Position numbers and translations under genes: made by a program
The notes under the pieces: generated by a model
What the model saw: only the letters and a program-made list of their open reading frames with translations
Told to the model about the DNA's origin: nothing
The model's database searches: none
From: Bretschneidera sinensis
Lineage: Eukaryota > Streptophyta > Magnoliopsida > Brassicales > Akaniaceae
Assembly (NCBI GenBank): GCA_023935145.1
Contig: CM043700.1
Span: 40,962,620-41,026,619 of the forward strand
Length of the DNA: 64,000 nucleotides
Reading direction: 5' to 3'
Shown: piece after piece, positions 48,901-60,354 of the stretch
Layout of the letters: each line of letters begins with the position of its first letter
Numbering within the stretch: position 1 is the stretch's first letter

Positions 48901-51900
48901 ACATTATCATCAGGAAATAAGTCAACAGAAGAATTGAAGAAAAATAAAACAGAGCTATTGTGAGAAGATGAAAAAGAGGATGCTGAAGAAAACGTCTTGT
49001 GTTCCCAAAAAACAACTTGATGAGAGACACGAATTCTGTTAGAGGTAGGATCCCAACATCTGTAACCTTTATGTTCAATGTCATAGCCTTAAAAACAATA
49101 AAGTCTAGCATGAGGTTCTAACTTGGTGCATTCATAGGGTTAAAGAAGAACAAAACAAGCACAACCAAAGACTTTAAGAAGGGAATAATTTGGAGAAGTA
49201 CTATACAGGCGTTCATATGGAGATTGATGTTGAATGATTGGAGAAGGAATATGATTAATGGTGTAGACAACAGTAGGGTTTTGTTCTGATACCATGTTAG
49301 AAAAATAGGAGCAATAGGGTTTTGGAAGAGAATAATTGTATTCAGTATATTAATTTACAAATATACAGCAGCATATATTGTAGTACAAAGAATTAGATAT
49401 GGCAAGTATAAATTAGGCAAGTAATCAAAACCCAATTATAATAGGAATAGAGTTTCCTAATTATATTCTAACACCAATATTCCAAATTATCTGAAATTGG
49501 TTGTGCTTGTTTTGTCCCCGTCTTATTTTGAGACTGCACTTTCTAATTAAATTATGCCCTCATTTTCTGAACATTCATTGAGAAGTCTCTGCTCTTCCTA
49601 GGATTGCACCAAGATTAGAGGATTGTGGATGTTGGTAGAGAATTTTGTGGAATATATTTCAATGAATTTTTGCTATGGACTAGAGATGATATTAATGGTC
49701 CGTCAAGGTATCTTCATGTTATCACGGAAATTCTTGACTTGGCCTCATCTCCTGCAATGCTTTTACTTATCAGGAATAGTTTATCATTAAGTGAATTTCC
49801 TTGCCTCAATGGATGGCTCTAATGCAGACTACTTCTTCGCCTGCTAATTGTTGTTGATTATAACCTGATGTCATTTTCTTCCTCTATCCAGTATTCTGTA
49901 ATACACTAACACTGTCTGTCTCGGTGGGACCTTCCCCTTGCTCTCTCTTCCTCTTCTCCTTACTCTTAAATATGAACTAATTGGGGTTGGCTATGCATAT
50001 AATTTTCTGTATAAGCAATTTACAGAGAATATCACTTTAGACTGCTTGGAATGGCCGGAAAGGATTTATGTAGCTGACCGTCCTTTGTCTCTTTTACATA
50101 AATTTGAATTATAATTCTTTGGGGAGTCTAAGGAATAGAAGTGACCTTTCATTTCTATCAGCTTGTGAACCTTATGACTTATTCTTTAAAAGGAATAGAA
50201 AACTATGCTTAATATTTGTGGTTAGGTGGTCATCTCTTTTTTCTTTTAATAATTGTTTTTCCTCAAGTTAGGTTAGGTGTTGCAGTAACTGTGGAAGACA
50301 TTTCTGTTGAACTCTCCTACTACATGAACACCAAACCTGTAACATGATTATTGTTCGATACATACTTCTGCTTCCACTTGCTGCAGTTGGTTGCCGATGT
50401 GTTATAATTCCATTTTGATAATCTTTTGTGTTTTTGTATCTCTTAGTAAGGGAAACTAGAGAGGAGACAAACTCTGAAGAGCACAACCCACAAAATCCAA
50501 CAAGATTATCTGCAACAATTCATTAGGAAAATCAGTAAACAAAGTCTATTTATAACATTTCTGGTTTAAAAGTTGGAACTGCTCTTGAGGGTGTAATTTG
50601 CTGTCATTAGTGAAGGAGGATATCAGCATTTCTAAGTTAAAGCAATATTTTGAATCATAACTGTTAATAGTTCTCATGCTAACTTTGGGAGTGAAGTATC
50701 TGCATTATCAGCATTGCAATAGTGTGGCTATAAGAAAGTGTGCTATAGGACTTTCTTTTAAGTTCACAATGTCTTCTAAAGTTTTCATGATTTGTTAGCT
50801 ATTTGATGTTCACTGCATTTTGAGTCTTATGTTTGCTCCTATCAGATTCACTATAATATTTTCTCACTTTGAAGTGGCACCTGTTCGTACCTTGTGCTTC
50901 TGAGTGGGATCCTGAGGATCTCTAGATTGTTTATGACTGAAATCTTTTGATCTGCTACCATTCTGCTATATTAATGTATGAGGCTTTGTTAATGATATAC
51001 TAGCTGCTTGAGATTGCACTGAAAATGAAGATTATCTGATCTCTGGGGTCCATGTTGAGGATATTACAGCTCAGCAAGCATTAACTTCATTGTAATTTGC
51101 TTTTTCTGAATGTTTTCAGGTATTATCAAGCACCATCAGGCAAGAGACTTCGTTCAATGGTGGAGGTCCAAAAGTAAGTTTTTGCCACTTACTAGTTCTT
51201 CCTGTGCTATACTGCAATGCTACATGATTTTTTGTTTATCATTTTTCTTTTTAAAAAATGCTTTTACATATTTGTATATCCAGATAAGTTTTAGGTTGTA
51301 ATCTTAAAGGCTACTAGCCCAACGTCATCTCCAACAATATAAAATATCCAAATAAACCATTTACAGCGACCAAAAAAAAAAAGAACTTTTGTTTCGAATG
51401 CATTGATGTGCCTAAAATGATAATTGAAACGGAGTAGAAGAAAAGAAATGGAACCACATCAATAATAGCCATTTCCTATTGTTATTGTTAAGCAATTAAC
51501 ATATACTAATCACAATATGAACATTATAATATGATACATAAAAAAGAGATGACCCACCTTTTACTTGCTTTTTTTATAAGAACATTTTACTTGCCTTTGA
51601 TATATATTTTTCCTTTACCTATAATGAAAATATAATGACACAAAAACGTATTATATATCTTTTTTTAATAAATAAAATTATAGTATTAATGGGCACCATA
51701 AATGTTGTTGTCACCCAAGTACAAAAGCAATTATCTATCTTAAAGTATATATGCCACAGAAAAAAATATTTCTTAAAACATATAAATATTGATGGAGCAA
51801 GTAAGGTACTTCAAAAACCCAAGGTCTTTGAGATCTCAGTTGAAATTGAGAGGAAGAAACTGATGCATGAAGGATAGAAGAAAGACAAAAAACATAATAG

Positions 51901-53496
51901 CTATAATACTCAAGTGGATTAAGTGAGAGACACGAGTCTAAGAGAGACATGTGAGATTCGTGAATTTTTTTTTTAAAAAAAAAACTACCATCACATTTAC
52001 TATTTTAATTTCTTAAGGGTTATAATTTGACTACTCACTGGATACCAACTCAGCCTGGCATTCTATATTTGCTTTACGCCTTTACTTAATGCTTTCAATC
52101 TGCAGGTACTTGATGGAACACCCTGAATTCTTGGGAGCTGGGGTAACACTCTCACAATTTTCATTTCAAATTCCAAAACCTTTGCAGGAAAACTATGTGA
52201 GAAAGAAGCGCCCTGCTCGTGTAACAGCTTCACATAACAATACCAGACCACTTGAGCCTGCTGAAGGTAAGCTGAAGAAGCTAACATATTTACTGGCCCA
52301 AATTTAATTGGAATAGTTTATTAATTAATTAAGAAGCTCCACACGCTTTTGCAGCATGAACTGTAACCAATGAAGTTAACTGCCATCCATCCTGGGGACT
52401 GTAGTTTTTGCTATTCAGACTTTCAGGAAATTTTTGATTTAGGACCACTGAAATGAGCCTATTCTTTATGTGATGCTATTGGCACGATTCTATATTTGCA
52501 TGTATGGTAGCATCAAAAGGGTTTTAAGAATTGAATATTTTTAAGTTTTTCCTTCTCTAGTTCCTATTCATAGATCAAACTTTTTATTGATTTAAATTTT
52601 CTCCATTGTAATAACTTCTGAGTCATGGATTTCCCCCTGTTTCCTTCAATGGCTATGTAAAACAATATTTTATTCATGAGTACTTTTCACAGTGGTGAAA
52701 CTCGCTCTTACAAAGGGCTCTACTTGTATAAGTTGGAAAACCTTTCCCAAGATTTCAAGCAAGTGCATTTTACGTTCTATTTTCCCTCATTTGTTGAAAT
52801 ATGGAGAAAGATTTGACTTCAGCTTTCAGATGTACATTTACTACATTTTCTCATTTGGTCTTGTTTAGTCTCTGAATTGTATCGACCGTTTTCTCAAGTC
52901 AGTTGCCCAACTCATCTGCTGGTTACACTTCCTCTTCCGTGACCCTCTAATCTTTTTTTTTTTACTAACTTCTGTTTCACTCACCAGTTGAAAAGTGGAA
53001 CTAGTATCTCCAATATGAAATTCAATAGAAGTTCATCAGTTTAATTCAGTCATGCTTCTAGATGTATCAGCCATTTGTTAATGATTGACACCTGCAACTA
53101 TTAATTCCATGATTACCTTGAGGTGTGTCCATCACTCTCTTGATCAACTTGGTCAATTTACATTTTAATGAAAACCTTTGATTTCAGAGAACCTGAATTT
53201 TTAACTTGTAGGAAGGGAAGTAATAGGCAAACTTTAGGTCTTAAAGGGTGATAATCTTTCATTTAAGGCAACCTGTTTCAGTAATGATGGAAACTGCTAC
53301 ATGCAAAACATAAAATTGTCGTTTTTTTCTTTCTACAGTGGATCCTCTAGCATGGTTACGTCCAGACGATGGTGCAGACTTGCAGCTTGGTCCGCCAGCA
53401 CTTCCACCTCCATACTTAGAGGCATCTGATTTTGATGATGTTCAACAACCACCCAAGAAGAAGGCTAGGAAGGCACCGTCAAAGCCAGATGTTTAG
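45974..53496 (+). CDS. MBD2: Methyl-CpG-binding domain protein 2 (CW zinc finger + MBD), 4 exons
   Basis: Exons 45974-46596, 51120-51173, 52106-52266 and 53339-53496, all GT-AG and phase-consistent, give 331 residues. The protein opens MQSHPEKE, then has a serine run followed by an acidic patch (about 37-62). A CW-type zinc finger follows (VGAFTVQCASCFKWRLIPTK through FVCETAREWRPDISCDD, about 115-170), then the MBD (PPPGWQRLLRIRGEGSTKFA, then DVYYQAPSGKRLRS, about 183-245) and a basic tail with KKKARK near the C-terminus, a likely nuclear signal. CW plus MBD is the layout of plant MBD1/2/4/12; length and ending favour MBD2. The CW finger is known to read histone H3K4 methylation, and the MBD of this plant class binds methylated CpG weakly or not at all. 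Intron 1 (4.5 kb) contains a copia deletion derivative and microsatellites. Confidence 0.92.
46691..46710. repeat. (GA)n microsatellite
   Basis: About ten GA units in MBD2 intron 1, followed by a (GT)n tract at 46773-46789 and further GA-rich sequence to about 46890. Confidence 0.95.
47054..47179 (-). repeat. 3' LTR of the copia element (126 bp, internally deleted)
   Basis: Compared with the 179-base 5' LTR it lacks two internal blocks, of about 30 and 22 bases, and has several substitutions. The ends and target-site duplication are kept. Confidence 0.85.
47185..49265 (-). pseudogene. Copia pol remnant: integrase end, reverse transcriptase, RNase H
   Basis: Recognisable blocks on the minus strand are VFGCACFVLL and WDPTSNRIRVSHQVVFWEHK (integrase end); WQQAMNDELQAFAKTHTWDL and MYGLKQAPQAWFAKFSSTIS (reverse transcriptase); then MKDLGSRSYFLGLEL and the RNase H region. 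Stops and frameshifts interrupt it. At the active site the expected YVDD reads HVDM, so a residue has been lost and the second catalytic aspartate is displaced. It cannot encode a working enzyme. Confidence 0.85.
49295..49473 (-). repeat. 5' LTR of the copia element (179 bp)
   Basis: Starts TGTTAGAAAAATAGGAGC on the plus strand and ends ATATTCTAACA, with 6-7 base inverted termini. It is adjacent to the primer-binding site at 49283-49294. Confidence 0.85.
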
Positions 53497-54182
53497 TAGT
53501 AAAGCAGTGTATGATTGTCCGAAGATGAAGGTATTAGAGCCTGCTCGATCCAGTAATACTAATTTTGGTCTGTGAGGCTTGGTACAGATCCCTTTTTGGT
53601 GACAAGATTACTGTTTGTGCCTTGTCAAATGGTTGTATATTACTTTAAAATAGTAGGATATGTTTCCAGAGCCAGAATAGAGGAGTGGGTTTGTTAAACT
53701 ATTTGAGGGTAGGAGGGAAAGTTAAGACTTGGATGGTGTTACAAGTTGATTGTCTGAGACGGTGAAAAAACCATATGAAAGATATTGAAAGTATGTTGGT
53801 ATATATCACATCCTAGAGCACCAGATTATTATTATATTGTGATTGTGCATGTGCATGTACATAATAGGGGTTTTTCCCGGCGAGTTGAATTTTCTTCTGA
53901 ATAACGGTCGAGGTGACACAGTACCTTAAGGATTGAATGGAACGATATGAATTGTAAGAGGAATTTTTTTCGTTTGGGAGTGGATTTGGCATTACAAGGC
54001 ATTTAGGCATTTAAACATTGACAAATATCCATCACGTAACCCTATCAAAAAGTAATTCAAACAATGTCCATAAACATGATCCAAAACGATAGAAAGAAAG
54101 CAACAGAACAACCAAGAGATGGCACGAGCAACTACTGACATCGTTGAAGATCGAGGTCTATCCCGGAGGAGACAACGTTGAT
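53497..54182. other. MBD2 3' flank
   Basis: The first 300 bases are the probable 3' untranslated region. No gene recognised; small minus-strand frames here are not conserved sequences that I know. Confidence 0.4.
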
Positions 54183-54494
54183 CTAGGCTGTGTTGGGGTG
54201 ACATATGAACTGAAGCCAACTAAACCTCTCGATGTCCCTCCAACCTACTGAGGTCGACCCCAATGAGGTTTTTGTAAACACTGACAACTGCTCATAACTC
54301 ATCAGCAGCCTTTGAGACCCATCGGAGGCAAAATCTTCTTTGAAGTCAGTAACTGAGAAGAGAGAATCTGGGAACGACACCGCTGATATTCGATCATTGC
54401 AAGAAGTGGGTTCATTCATGGATATCTCTTCTTTGTTTCTGTGTAAAAAATGTTCATCATAAGCCATGTAAATTTCCTTGTCCTCAAATTTCAA
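54183..54494 (-). other. Unrecognised 103-codon open frame
   Basis: The frame opens with ATG and its composition is protein-like (hydrophilic, acidic N-terminal half with a DSLFSVTDFKEDF stretch), unlike the low-complexity frames around it. I do not recognise the family. Its 3' end overlaps frames that continue in other phases, so it may be a decayed exon. It lies on the same strand as, and downstream of, the decarboxylase pseudogene, but shows no relation to it. Confidence 0.25.
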
Positions 54495-54959
54495 AACTTT
54501 TAAAATGACTACAATTATACAGTAAACAAAATGACTACAATCCTAACAGATCATTCATCCGACTTGCAAACACTTCTGATATGACAAATTTTACATAACA
54601 AACTTTCTATTCCCGTATAAACTGGTTTCTTTTAGCTCTGATCGTGGTCATGAAAGAGCATAATTGATTACCAACACAATAAAGCACCATGAGCTTCACG
54701 TTTGTAATATTTCTAGGCCAAAATTCAAGAAACAAATTTTGCGCCTGAACCTAACTTCATTTGCAGTATGACTTCTAAATCTTGTAAATTCTATCTGTTA
54801 GAGTATAAGTATAATTCTGTAATTCCTCATATTACGGTCTCTATATATGCTACACTAGCATTAGGGTTAGTAAGCTTTGTGCCTCCATAACACACAGTCA
54901 CCCTCTCTCTCCACTCCTTTTTATCTCTTTCTTCCCTCATTGTATAAACAGACCACATT

Positions 54960-55109
54960 CCTCTCAATTTAAGAATTGAAATAACGGTCAAGTTTATGGT
55001 GAGGTTGAATGTCAGGATGACAAATTTGAGTTTGAATATTCTTCATTTGATGATGTGGTATTCAATCTCACCATAAACTTAACTTTATTTCAATTTTCAA
55101 ATAGAGAGG
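54960..55109. mobile_element. MITE-like element, 150 bp, arms about 50 bp
   Basis: CCTCTCAATTTAAGAATTGA at the left faces TCAATTTTCAAATAGAGAGG at the right, and the pairing continues inward through AAGTTTATGGTGAGGTTGAAT and ATTCAATCTCACCATAAACTT. A related copy lies at 62105-62262. No target-site duplication could be fixed. Confidence 0.8.
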
Positions 55110-55140
55110 ATCGTGATCCTGTATAAACCTTAAATCCAAA

Positions 55141-56330
55141 CTATAATACTTCCAAATATGCTCCTGACAAGTGTAGGTAACTGGGGCTAGTGCTTTGAAG
55201 GGTCTGAAGGCACCTACATATTCTTTCTCTATTTACAATATTCCCTGACAAGTGTAACATTGATGACTGTGTAAGAGAGCATAGTACTTTGTGAGTGGAC
55301 TGTACAGCCAGATCAGCCCCTTGCTCGAGCGCTGACTGAGGCAGCTGGGGATGGAATCCTAAATGTGCCCCATGAGCCTCATCAACAATCAGAGGAATTC
55401 CATGGGAATGACAGCTTGGAAATCTCACTCAAATTGCTGCATATACCATGGTAAGTAGGCGAGGTGATGAAAACTGCAGCTGCTCTTTGAGCTTCCATCT
55501 CCAATTCCTTAATTGCTTTTCCTACCTCTAATAATAAGTCCATCTCAAGTCATACATTGATATAATTAGTGGTGTTGGGGGGGGGGGGGGGGGGTTGGTG
55601 TTGGGGTGGGGAGCAAAGATATAGAAAGATATAATGTCGGAAAAAAATGTTCTTTTAAACAAAATGCAGCCTTAACATCATTGACATTGTAATGTCTTTC
55701 GGTAAGTACTTTATTCAAATCAGATACTAAAAATACCAAAATTCAATTGTCATGCATATTACAAGTTCAGACTTATTAGTAGTAGTATTTTAGACTTGCC
55801 TGTGATAGAATGACCCTAACAGCAATGTCCCAGTCACGATCATACTCCGGGATAATGTACTTAGGTACCGCACCAGATAATACATGGCAGAAATTGCTGA
55901 TATATGAGAGGGAGAATTAGATATTCTCCAGGGCAACAAGTTGCCATTACTGCTGCTTGGATTCCACAAGTGGAACCACCAACAAGAAACCATGTCTCTG
56001 ATGATCCAAATAGTTTGGTCGCTTGCTTTTGCGCCTCTAAAATTGGCCCCTCTGGAGAAAAGAGGTTATCAAGCTCTGGTAAATCATGAAGAAATGGTCT
56101 TAACCCAATGAGCTGAGTTAATGAAGATGGTGCAGTTTGACCTCTGTTATGCCCAGGGAAGTGAAAACTAGCAGTATTTTGCTTGGCTGAATCTTCTAGA
56201 TGGTGGAGGAAGGGCACCTCGCTGAGCAATCTAAGAGTTTGGATTAAGAGTTTTATCCTTCGTGACTGGCCTGGTGGTTTCTTCCGTGATCCGTTTGGCT
56301 CCAAGATGCCTCTTTCCTGTGCTGACATTT
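55141..56330 (-). pseudogene. Orn/Lys/Arg decarboxylase-family pseudogene fragment (PLP enzyme)
   Basis: Plant members of this family are PLP enzymes related to bacterial lysine/arginine decarboxylases. The first block (about 56330-55900) reads FHFPGHNRGQTAPSSLTQLI, LFSPEGPILEAQKQATKLFG and TWFLVGGSTCGIQAAVMATC. Then small deletions shift the frame twice, around LILP and after SHISAISAM (near 55890), and LSGAVPKYIIPEYDRDWDIA continues in another frame. After a presumed intron, the second block (about 55530-55141) has ITSPTYHGICSNLSEIS, a further frameshift, and IPLIVDEAHGAHLGFHPQLP, with the PLP-lysine site QSTHKVLCSLTQSS intact. Similarity ends after TLQSTSPSYL, well before the usual C-terminus. 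With at least three frameshifts and truncation at the 3' end it is not functional. Confidence 0.85.
55577..55594. repeat. G18 homopolymer
   Basis: Eighteen consecutive G bases in the presumed intron of the decarboxylase pseudogene. Such tracts can form quadruplexes and are hard to sequence. Confidence 0.95.
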
Positions 56331-56747
56331 TGAAAAAATTAACAGATAGTACACTTCTTGATGTTTTGGTCCCTGAACAGCAAATGCACTTAAATCATCT
56401 TCTGGAAATTTGAGAAAACCAACTCTTACATTTATTTATTTCTCGTCATTATTGGTCCTTTTTCCTTTTAAGTTTTAACCCTTTCGGGAGGAAGTTTCTA
56501 TTATGTTAAATTCTTACCAAAATGCTTATACTGAAACCTTCTAAACAAGAACTTTACCTAAGAAACAGGTCCATTTATTAGAAATCACTATTAGGTGCCA
56601 CAAACATAATGGACTCGTACAGCTTAAAGCCACTACTAACAGCTATTTGTTTGACTGTAATTATACCCAAAACTGGTTCAAAAGAGTGCAAAACGGTTCT
56701 GTCCTATAACCATGATAAATTTATCATTTAACAAAACACAATTTCAC
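56331..56747. other. Spacer between the two pseudogenes
   Basis: Non-coding. The first part may be decayed 5' sequence of the decarboxylase copy. No feature recognised. Confidence 0.4.
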
Positions 56748-57539
56748 ATGCATTCTTTCTGCTTGTAGTCATGCAGGCCTTATTGAGGAAGGTAGATAGT
56801 ATTTTGCAGGCACGAGAAAGCATTCTGTGACCCCTGAGGTGAAACACAATGCTTGCATGGTTGATAACTTGATATGCTTGGCCGAGCTGGGCTTTTGTAT
56901 GAAGCATATGATTTGATCAAAGAGATGCCATCACAACCAAATGATGGGGTATGGGGTGCACTGCTTTTGGCTTGCAGGATCCATGGAAATGCTGAATTAG
57001 GGGAAATTGCAGCCAATAATTTATTCCAGCTTGAGCCAGAACATCCTGGATACTATGTGCTCATGTCAAATATATATGCTGCGTCAAACAAATGGCGAGA
57101 AGTTGGAGAGCTGAGACCGGATATGAAGAATAAGGGATTGAAGAAAACTGCAGCTTTCAGAATGATTGAGTTTGGTAAAGAGGTTTATGGTTTCCACACA
57201 GCTGATCAAGAGGTTTACAAGAAGGTAGAGAGCTTGGCGGTTGAGATGAAGATGGCAGGGTATGTGCCAAACTTATCTTGTGCTCTGCATGATGTGGAAG
57301 AGGAAGATAAGGAGCGCATCCTAAATTATCACAGTGAGAAGCTGGCTGTCGCTTTTGGAATTATGAAGGTTGACCTCGGATTGCCAATTCGAGTGACCAA
57401 GAATCTTCGTGTCTGTAATGATTGCCACTCAGCATTCAAGTTTATTTCATATATTTATGGACGGAAAATAATTGTCAGAGATAATAATCGGTTCCATCAC
57501 TTTCAAGGTGGTACTTGCTCGTGCAAGGATTATTGGTGA
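56748..57539 (+). pseudogene. DYW-type PPR protein, C-terminal fragment
   Basis: Similarity begins abruptly at ILSACSHAGLIEEGR, the last PPR repeat, and is then broken by a TAG stop and, near 56866, by an eight-base insertion before MLGRAGLLYEAYDLIKEM. From 56874 a 221-codon frame is intact through the E motifs (PNDGVWGALLLACRIHGNAE, YYVLMSNIYAASNKW) and the whole DYW domain, with HSEKLAVAFG, CNDCHSAFKFIS and the terminal HHFQGGTCSCKDYW. PPR-DYW proteins edit organelle RNA, but all RNA-binding repeats and the targeting peptide are missing here. It is a truncated copy beside another pseudogene, so this region appears to collect broken gene fragments. Confidence 0.9.
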
Positions 57540-58659
57540 GCTGCCTGTGATGAACCTCAGTTCCCATTTTTCCAGATCAGGGTTTAACAAGAAATTCAAT
57601 CAAGCAATTTGGTATTTGCACAATTACTTTTTGGCTGCTTATTTGTACATTTGACAGCGCGATTAGGTCAGTATTTCCTTGCTATTGATTCAGAAGCAGA
57701 CGCATTAGTTAATTTTGAGACATATAGCTGTCATATAATTGAAGCCCTGTTTAATAACTACTGTTTTCTTTTTTCAGAGAGTAGATTCGTTGTCACTTGT
57801 AAGGTTCAAGTAGAACAAACAACAAGGTTCTGTCTTATGATGTTGATCTTAAATGTAGGCGTATATGAATTGTAGAAATAAATGGAAATAACATAATGCA
57901 CCATTTAGTGTTTCTTTGCCTTTTCGATTTTGTTGTTGCATGCATCCTCACACCCATAAGCTATTCATCTATAAACTCTTTCTTCTCATAACTTTGGAGT
58001 CGTAAATCATTAAAATTTGGAGTTGTAAATCTCCTTATAGAAGATTTTCTATTGGAGTAATCCATCATGAAATCTTCCATTACCTAAGACCTTTGATCTG
58101 CAATTGCTCACTTTAAGTACAGTAAAATATAACATAGTATCTTTTAGGTAGATCACCTAGATAAATTGAACCACGGTGATCTTTGCTGTGCTAGCGACCT
58201 CTGTTGATCAACTTTAGGCACTGATATCTGTGCAGTATAATTTGCTCAAATCCATTTTAGGCATCAGTTGTTACTCTAGCTTTATATTTCATGCATTCAA
58301 CAAATGAAGCTGGAAAAAGTTTACACCTGTATAGTTTGGGAGAATGGACTTTAACTGGATAAATGACATGCTTTATAATGAGAAGAGAATGAAGACTTGC
58401 TGCGAGGTGGTGCTTTCATTGGAGCTTGCCATCGTAAATGATTCATGAATATCTAACTTCTGAATATTATTGATGATTTTTGTGCAGTAACTACGTGTAT
58501 TGTTCTATCTTTACTGGCAGATATACTAGCATAGCAGCATGTTTAAGTAGTTTCACAAACCTCCAAATGTAGTGTATTGCATCGTCTTTATATTAATAAG
58601 TTAGCTGCCAACGAATAAGTTAGCGAGGTTTTTTTTAGATGGAATAGTAGTTCATTCCA
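57540..58659. other. Intergenic DNA
   Basis: Downstream flank of the PPR fragment. Open frames of 60-88 codons here show no recognisable domains. Confidence 0.35.
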
Positions 58660-58768
58660 CTCTTGAATAAAAATAAAATATTTTTTTTTCTCATATCATT
58701 TAACGGTGAGATGAACTATTGTGTCATGTATCTCTTGTAACATTGTGCCAAATAATAACTTTCCAGTT
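58660..58768. repeat. Dispersed repeat, copy 2 (pair at 14185-14305)
   Basis: CTTGAATAAAAATAAAATAT, AACGGTGAGATGAACTATTGTG and GCCAAATAATAACTT align in order with the copy at 14185. Confidence 0.7.
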
Positions 58769-58984
58769 TAAAGAGATTTTAAGTTTTTGTTTTGTTATGG
58801 TAGGGAGGGTTCCAAGGACATTATTGGTTGTCACTCAACGGAACATTTCTTTGGGGGAGCCAAAATTTTGACAAATTTATTTATCATGGAACTAAAGAAA
58901 AATTCAAATTGTATTTAATTTTTTTTAATATAATCAATTAATTTTTATGAGTGTCCCTGGAGAAACTTATTTTGGGGTTAAAAG

Positions 58985-59455
58985 TTTTTAAAATAAATCT
59001 GTTGGAGCTTACCCATAGTTTAAACCAGTAGGATAGCCCACAAAACTAGGATGGTAATTCTAAGGTTTTCGAGGTTAAGTGGATGTTGATAAAAATAAAT
59101 AAGTTTTTTATGGTTACAAATAATATTTTATGGTTTTTAATGGTTTCGAGTTCGGATAACAATGTAAATAAATAGATATATAAAATTCTGCAGACAACCT
59201 ACCTGTTATCATTCTTAGGTAAATATGGATGACAACTCACAGGTTTTTCGTTGTTAACTGATACGAATCGTATTTGTTTAAGCGGGTATGAATATAAACA
59301 AGTAGGTTTTTCGGAGTTATGGATAGTATTTCATTGTTTTTAACAGTTTCGAGTTCGAATTTGGATGGTAAAATAACTAAACGAATACAATTACGAATAT
59401 GTAAAATTTTGCGGGTAACCTACCATTTTCCATCCCTAGACAAAACCATCGATAA
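58985..59455. repeat. Diverged tandem duplication of about 220 bp
   Basis: Both halves contain GTTTCGAGTTCG (59146 and 59346), TATGGATGACAA or GGATGGTAAT starts, and AACCTACC near the end (59200 and 59417). The arrangement resembles small AT-rich plant repeats with GGGTAACCTACC ends; class unknown. Confidence 0.55.
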
Positions 59456-59967
59456 AAAATGCTTAAATTTTAGATAAAAAACATATTTACTCTATAAGTT
59501 TCATTGTTATGTCTATTTGATTCTCAATTTTTAATAAGTGTCAATTTGCTTTTGAATATTTTATTTCACCTCAATTAAATTTTTCATCCAAATTCATGGA
59601 TCATTTATTGTCTATTCTCATTATTTTAAACAAATTTTAACAGACAAATTTATCAACCTAGACGGATAATTCAAATAGAATGCAACTGAAATGTTCAAGG
59701 ATAAATTACAATTAATTGGAAACTAAAAATTAAATAAATGCAACAGGAAAGTTGAAAATAAATTTATTTTTTTCTTAAATTCTATATATAAAAAAAAAAA
59801 AAAAAAAAAAAAGAGTTCGGGAGAATTGTCCCCTTTGCCTCCCTCTAAAAGAAAAAAAAAATTTCATTAATCTGAGCTCAAACATCAAAAAGGGTGCAGC
59901 TCTCGAAAAGAAGCCTACTATGACTAGGGAGTGCCTCTCTACCTACAAACCAATAACCATATAGTAT
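59456..59967. other. AT-rich intergenic DNA with long A-run
   Basis: An A-run of about 23 bases at 59790, followed by GTTCGGGAGAATTGTCCCC. No gene recognised. Confidence 0.35.
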
Positions 59968-60340
59968 TTGCGTCGTTTTATTTGGAATTATATGGCTGGT
60001 GGTGGGGACCTCAAACCTATGTTAACCATAAAAAAAAAAAAACAAACTAATAGATTTATTTTTCCTACACATGCATTGACACGTGTCCGTTTTCATATGG
60101 CGGTAACACCCGCATGCCGCTCGTCGGGAATCATGAGCCCGTTAAATCAGCCGCCTTTTCCGCTTCAACAGCTCCACGCTCACCCAACCATTTTGCTTAG
60201 TTTTGTAGTAAGTTTGATCAGTAAATTTTCAGTTTCTGAATCTGAAGTTATACATCCCACTTTTTGTTTTTTTCTAAAAAAATCGCTTATTTTGTTTCAG
60301 TTTATTAAAAGCAGATTAAAAAAATAAGTAATTGGCTTAA
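59968..60340. other. Locally GC-rich stretch with an ACGT-core element
   Basis: A 119-codon plus-strand frame here does not resemble a known protein. The stretch contains TTGACACGTGTCCG near 60078, an ABRE/G-box type motif. It might be promoter or leader DNA of a lost gene. No TATA box or downstream coding sequence supports a live promoter. Confidence 0.25.
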
Positions 60341-60354
60341 TTTCTGTTAGGCAG

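Larger units (their letters stand above)
47054..49473 (-). mobile_element. Copia element with both LTRs, large internal deletion, in MBD2 intron 1
   Basis: The 2.42-kb element is bounded by LTRs at 49295-49473 (5') and 47054-47179 (3'), both TGTTAGAA on the left and CTAACA or CTAGCA on the right, and flanked by CCAAT on each side (47049-47053 and 49474-49478), a perfect 5-base duplication. On the minus strand the primer-binding site TGGTATCAGAAC directly follows the 5' LTR, matching initiator Met-tRNA, and a polypurine tract (GAGTTTGAAGGGG) precedes the 3' LTR. The interior starts in the integrase C-terminal region (SPYERLYSTSPNYSLLKVFG) and continues into reverse transcriptase and RNase H. 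Gag, protease and most of integrase are absent. Confidence 0.9.

Noticed and set aside
59968..60327. A 119-codon plus-strand frame as a gene.
   Set aside because: No family resemblance, poor start context, and lysine-rich homopolymer codons; reported only as a GC-rich stretch.
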